64,000 nt of DNA from Epiperipatus broadwayi (Eukaryota; Onychophora; Udeonychophora; Euonychophora; Peripatidae), in contig JAQFVV010000022.1 of the NCBI GenBank assembly GCA_028023455.1, positions 10,003,100-10,067,099 of the forward strand. The letters run 5' to 3'. The notes under the pieces were generated by a model. That model had not been told where the DNA came from. It ran no database searches and was given only the letters and a program-made list of their open reading frames with translations. The stretch's first letter is position 1, and the number at the start of each line of letters is the position of its first letter. Of the stretch, positions 62,033 to 64,000 are shown piece after piece. The position numbers and the translations under genes are program-made.

Positions 62033-62347
62033 CTCAATCCCAGCGTCCTCCCCGTATTGTAGAACACCCTTCAGACCTAATTGTTCCCAAAAATGACCCT
62101 GCCACCCTAAAATGTAAGGCTGACGGCATTCCTGAACCAGTAATTGAATGGTATAAAGATGGAGAACTGGTCATTACGGCAAAGGATGACCCCAAGTCAC
62201 ATCGGATGCTTTTACTTGATGGTGGATTGTTTTTTTTAAAGGTTGTCCATGGAAAAAGTTATAAATTGGATGTAGGAACCTATTGGTGTGTTGCTAAAAA
62301 TGACCTCGGGAAAGCTGTTAGCCGAAATGCAACTCTGGAAGTAGCAA
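62033..62347 (+). CDS. robo: Roundabout receptor exon encoding Ig domain 1
   Basis: Robo is a transmembrane receptor for Slit that guides growing axons and migrating cells; the first Ig domain carries the main Slit- and heparan-binding surface. The exon is 315 bases: two bases complete a split codon, 104 codons follow, and one base starts the next, so both introns are phase 1, as usual for Ig modules. From Gln1 the residues include [20 protein letters not shown], Cys27, Trp39 (IEWYKDGE), SHRMLL (55-60), [11 protein letters not shown] (64-74), the D79-G81-Y83-C85 motif, and SRNATLEVA at the end with an Asn98 glycosylation site. Cys27-Cys85 would form the disulphide. The text LLLDGGLFF and KSYKLDVG departs slightly from the usual LPxGSLFF and KKEQDGG, so it may be a less conserved paralogue. 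The start codon and signal peptide lie in an unseen upstream exon; Ig2 lies beyond the window. The donor GTAAGA follows at 62348. Confidence 0.93.
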
Positions 62348-63821
62348 GTAAGAGTTTATCTATTTATCAAAACGTTGATTTTTAAGCAGTCGTAATTCAT
62401 ACAGTTTTATTTTGACAGTAGATTAATATTTTCAGCAATTAAAATTTGATTTGAAATAAAATTAAAACATATAAATATTGCTCAGAATTTTTAAGAATAG
62501 ATTAATAAAACTGCATTCAGAATTATTGAGTTCAATTGTGTTTTCAAATATGTTAGCATGTGGTAAGGCCTCGTGGGTGATCTTACTTTAATTATTAAAC
62601 CAAAGTAGCACTCATTTTTAAAAAAAATGTAATATTTATGATATTAATTATTCTAATGTAGGTAGTTATTATTCTGGAATTATTACATTGCTATGGCTAA
62701 CTTAAACTGGACAAAACCTAATAGTTTTATCAAATTTATAATGTGTACAAAACTTTGATTAGTTCTAAGCATATGTAAAATAACTTCAATAACAAACAGA
62801 GTTATTATGTTTAAACGATAGAGAATATTTATTCTTAAAGTTTGTGCTAACATTTTTTAATTAAGACTATTAGTATATTATGCAAGAATTTATTTATCAA
62901 AATGTATAGTCTAGACAGTTATTTAAATTCCAAAAGTAAAACATTGATGATGTGAGAGCAACCCTAAAGCTATTATTTGCAAGCTTATCTTAAAGTGAAA
63001 TAATTTCTTATTCCCACCATACTGTAATATTTTTATTATTTTGTAACTAAAACTATAAATGAAAACATGTTTGATAACATTTTATGCTTTCAAAAAGATA
63101 CAAGTAGTTTGTAAAGGTCTTGCATGCATATAGGTTTAACGAATGCTTTACAAAACTATATGATAGCTATTGTATGTTTATTGACACAGATATGTTCTTA
63201 TAGGGTGTTAAAATTTAATGTTTGATTGTGTATGTACATATTAGCAATTAAGTATTTAAGTATTGCCAATTCTTTCAGTACTGTAGTCTATGAATGGTAC
63301 TTAGTTATAATAAAAAAAATTAAAATTTGTATGTCTAATATTTTAAAAATTATGTGAAATAAAAATATTTTATAATTAAGAGAGACACAATGATTGTAAA
63401 ATACAGTTTGTAAAGAAATTTGAACGGTGGTTTGTAGAGTATATTTTTTACTTAAATAATTAGTAATCCAAAAATGGAACAAATTTAGAATTTAAAAAAT
63501 ACATAGAATAATAGGTTTCTGATCTATAAAATCCATGCATTTTCAAGATTTTGATCATTTAATTTTATATGGATTGAAAAAAGTATGAATCTCTATTGTT
63601 AATAATGTGTATTTTCATCTAATAATTGAATTAATCTTTATTGTTTATGTGAAAGTGTATACTGAGAAAGAAAAGAAAAAGTATATATAAATAATAGTAA
63701 ATGAACAAAGATATATGTTTGTAAATGCTTTATAACCAGTTATCAACTTTCATTACCAATATATTCTGCAAAGATTTTACATAAGACAAAAATTTGTAAA
63801 TCTTTATTGTTGTGACATATT
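62348..63821 (+). other. Robo intron after the Ig1 exon
   Basis: It begins GTAAGAG. About 1.5 kb of A+T-rich sequence without a recognisable exon or repeat precedes the SINE at 63839. The ORF at 63288-63482 (-) is unsupported. Confidence 0.7.
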
Positions 63822-63838
63822 AAAATTATCTTCTTTTA

Positions 63839-63946
63839 GTCAAGCATTATTAGCCAAGAGATCATCACAGCCGCTTTGCAACCAAATAGTTGTTTGCAGA
63901 TGGTTGTGGATTCGTGTTCTGGCCAATGCTATGACATATAAAAAAA
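63839..63946 (+). mobile_element. Young short SINE in the robo intron, perfect 17-bp TSD
   Basis: The ~108-base body reads GTCAAGCATTATTAGCCAAG, ATCATCACAGCCGC, then TGTGGATTCGTGTTCTGGCC and AATGCTATGACATAT with an A-run. AGCATT near the start and AATGCT near the end can pair as an acceptor stem; the A box is TTAGCCAAGAG and the B box GGATTCGTGTTCT. The 17-bp sequence AAAATTATCTTCTTTTA is exact at 63822-63838 and 63947-63963, an ideal target-site duplication from L1/RTE-style target-primed insertion. The element is in the sense orientation of robo. Confidence 0.93.
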
Positions 63947-64000
63947 AAAATTATCTTCTTTTAATGACCGTATAAATTGTTTTATAAACTGTGTATTATT

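Overview
This is animal nuclear DNA, very A+T-rich (roughly three quarters by eye) and made almost entirely of non-coding sequence and decayed mobile elements. The only recognisable host coding sequence is one exon at 62033-62347 (+). It encodes the first immunoglobulin domain of a Roundabout (Robo) axon-guidance receptor, with a good splice acceptor before it and a GTAAGA donor after it. Because the exon is on the + strand, the preceding 62 kb is either a long 5' intron of robo or intron plus upstream flank. I found no other exon I would defend. The exon's wording (VPKNDP, SHRxLL, LFFL, VVHGK) is arthropod-like. The mix of RTE-type and Penelope-like retroelements is common in large arthropod genomes such as chelicerates, but the species assignment is inference with low confidence.

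The rest is a repeat landscape. (1) Non-LTR retrotransposon remnants: 3.3-3.7, 19.5-19.7, 27.5-28.2, 47.1-48.5, 52.9-53.1 and 59.6-60.1 kb; two end in GATGAT-type tails and have short target-site duplications. (2) Penelope-like elements (PLE) with GIY-YIG endonuclease domains: two separate head-to-head pairs at 56.1-57.0 and 58.1-59.4 kb. (3) tRNA-derived SINEs: a short family with a Gly-type or long-variable-arm tRNA head (15.8, 21.9, 58.8, 63.8 kb) and another family on the - strand (6.8, 15.2, 22.6, 23.2, 44.5, 44.8, 49.0 kb). The copy at 63.8 kb has a perfect 17-bp target-site duplication. (4) A ~400-bp dispersed repeat, here called Rep-A (0.9, 4.3, 25.1, 33.5, 45.2, 45.9 kb). (5) A hairpin family, here called Rep-B (2.1, 21.4, 50.3, 50.7 kb). 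(6) Several unrelated foldback elements, the largest being a ~470-bp near-perfect palindrome centred at 27057. (7) A 365-bp (TTA)n microsatellite at 48551-48915.

The ends are as follows. From 1 to about 62 kb the window is repeat-rich intron or flank. From 62033 there is the robo Ig1 exon, then about 1.6 kb of intron carrying the youngest SINE, and the window stops before the next robo exon. I see no operon, CRISPR array, functional tRNA or rRNA gene, or previously undescribed protein system. The most interesting signals are structural: the large palindrome, the head-to-head PLE pairs, and hairpin repeats whose 12-13-bp flanking direct repeats and one-sided truncation look like retroposition.
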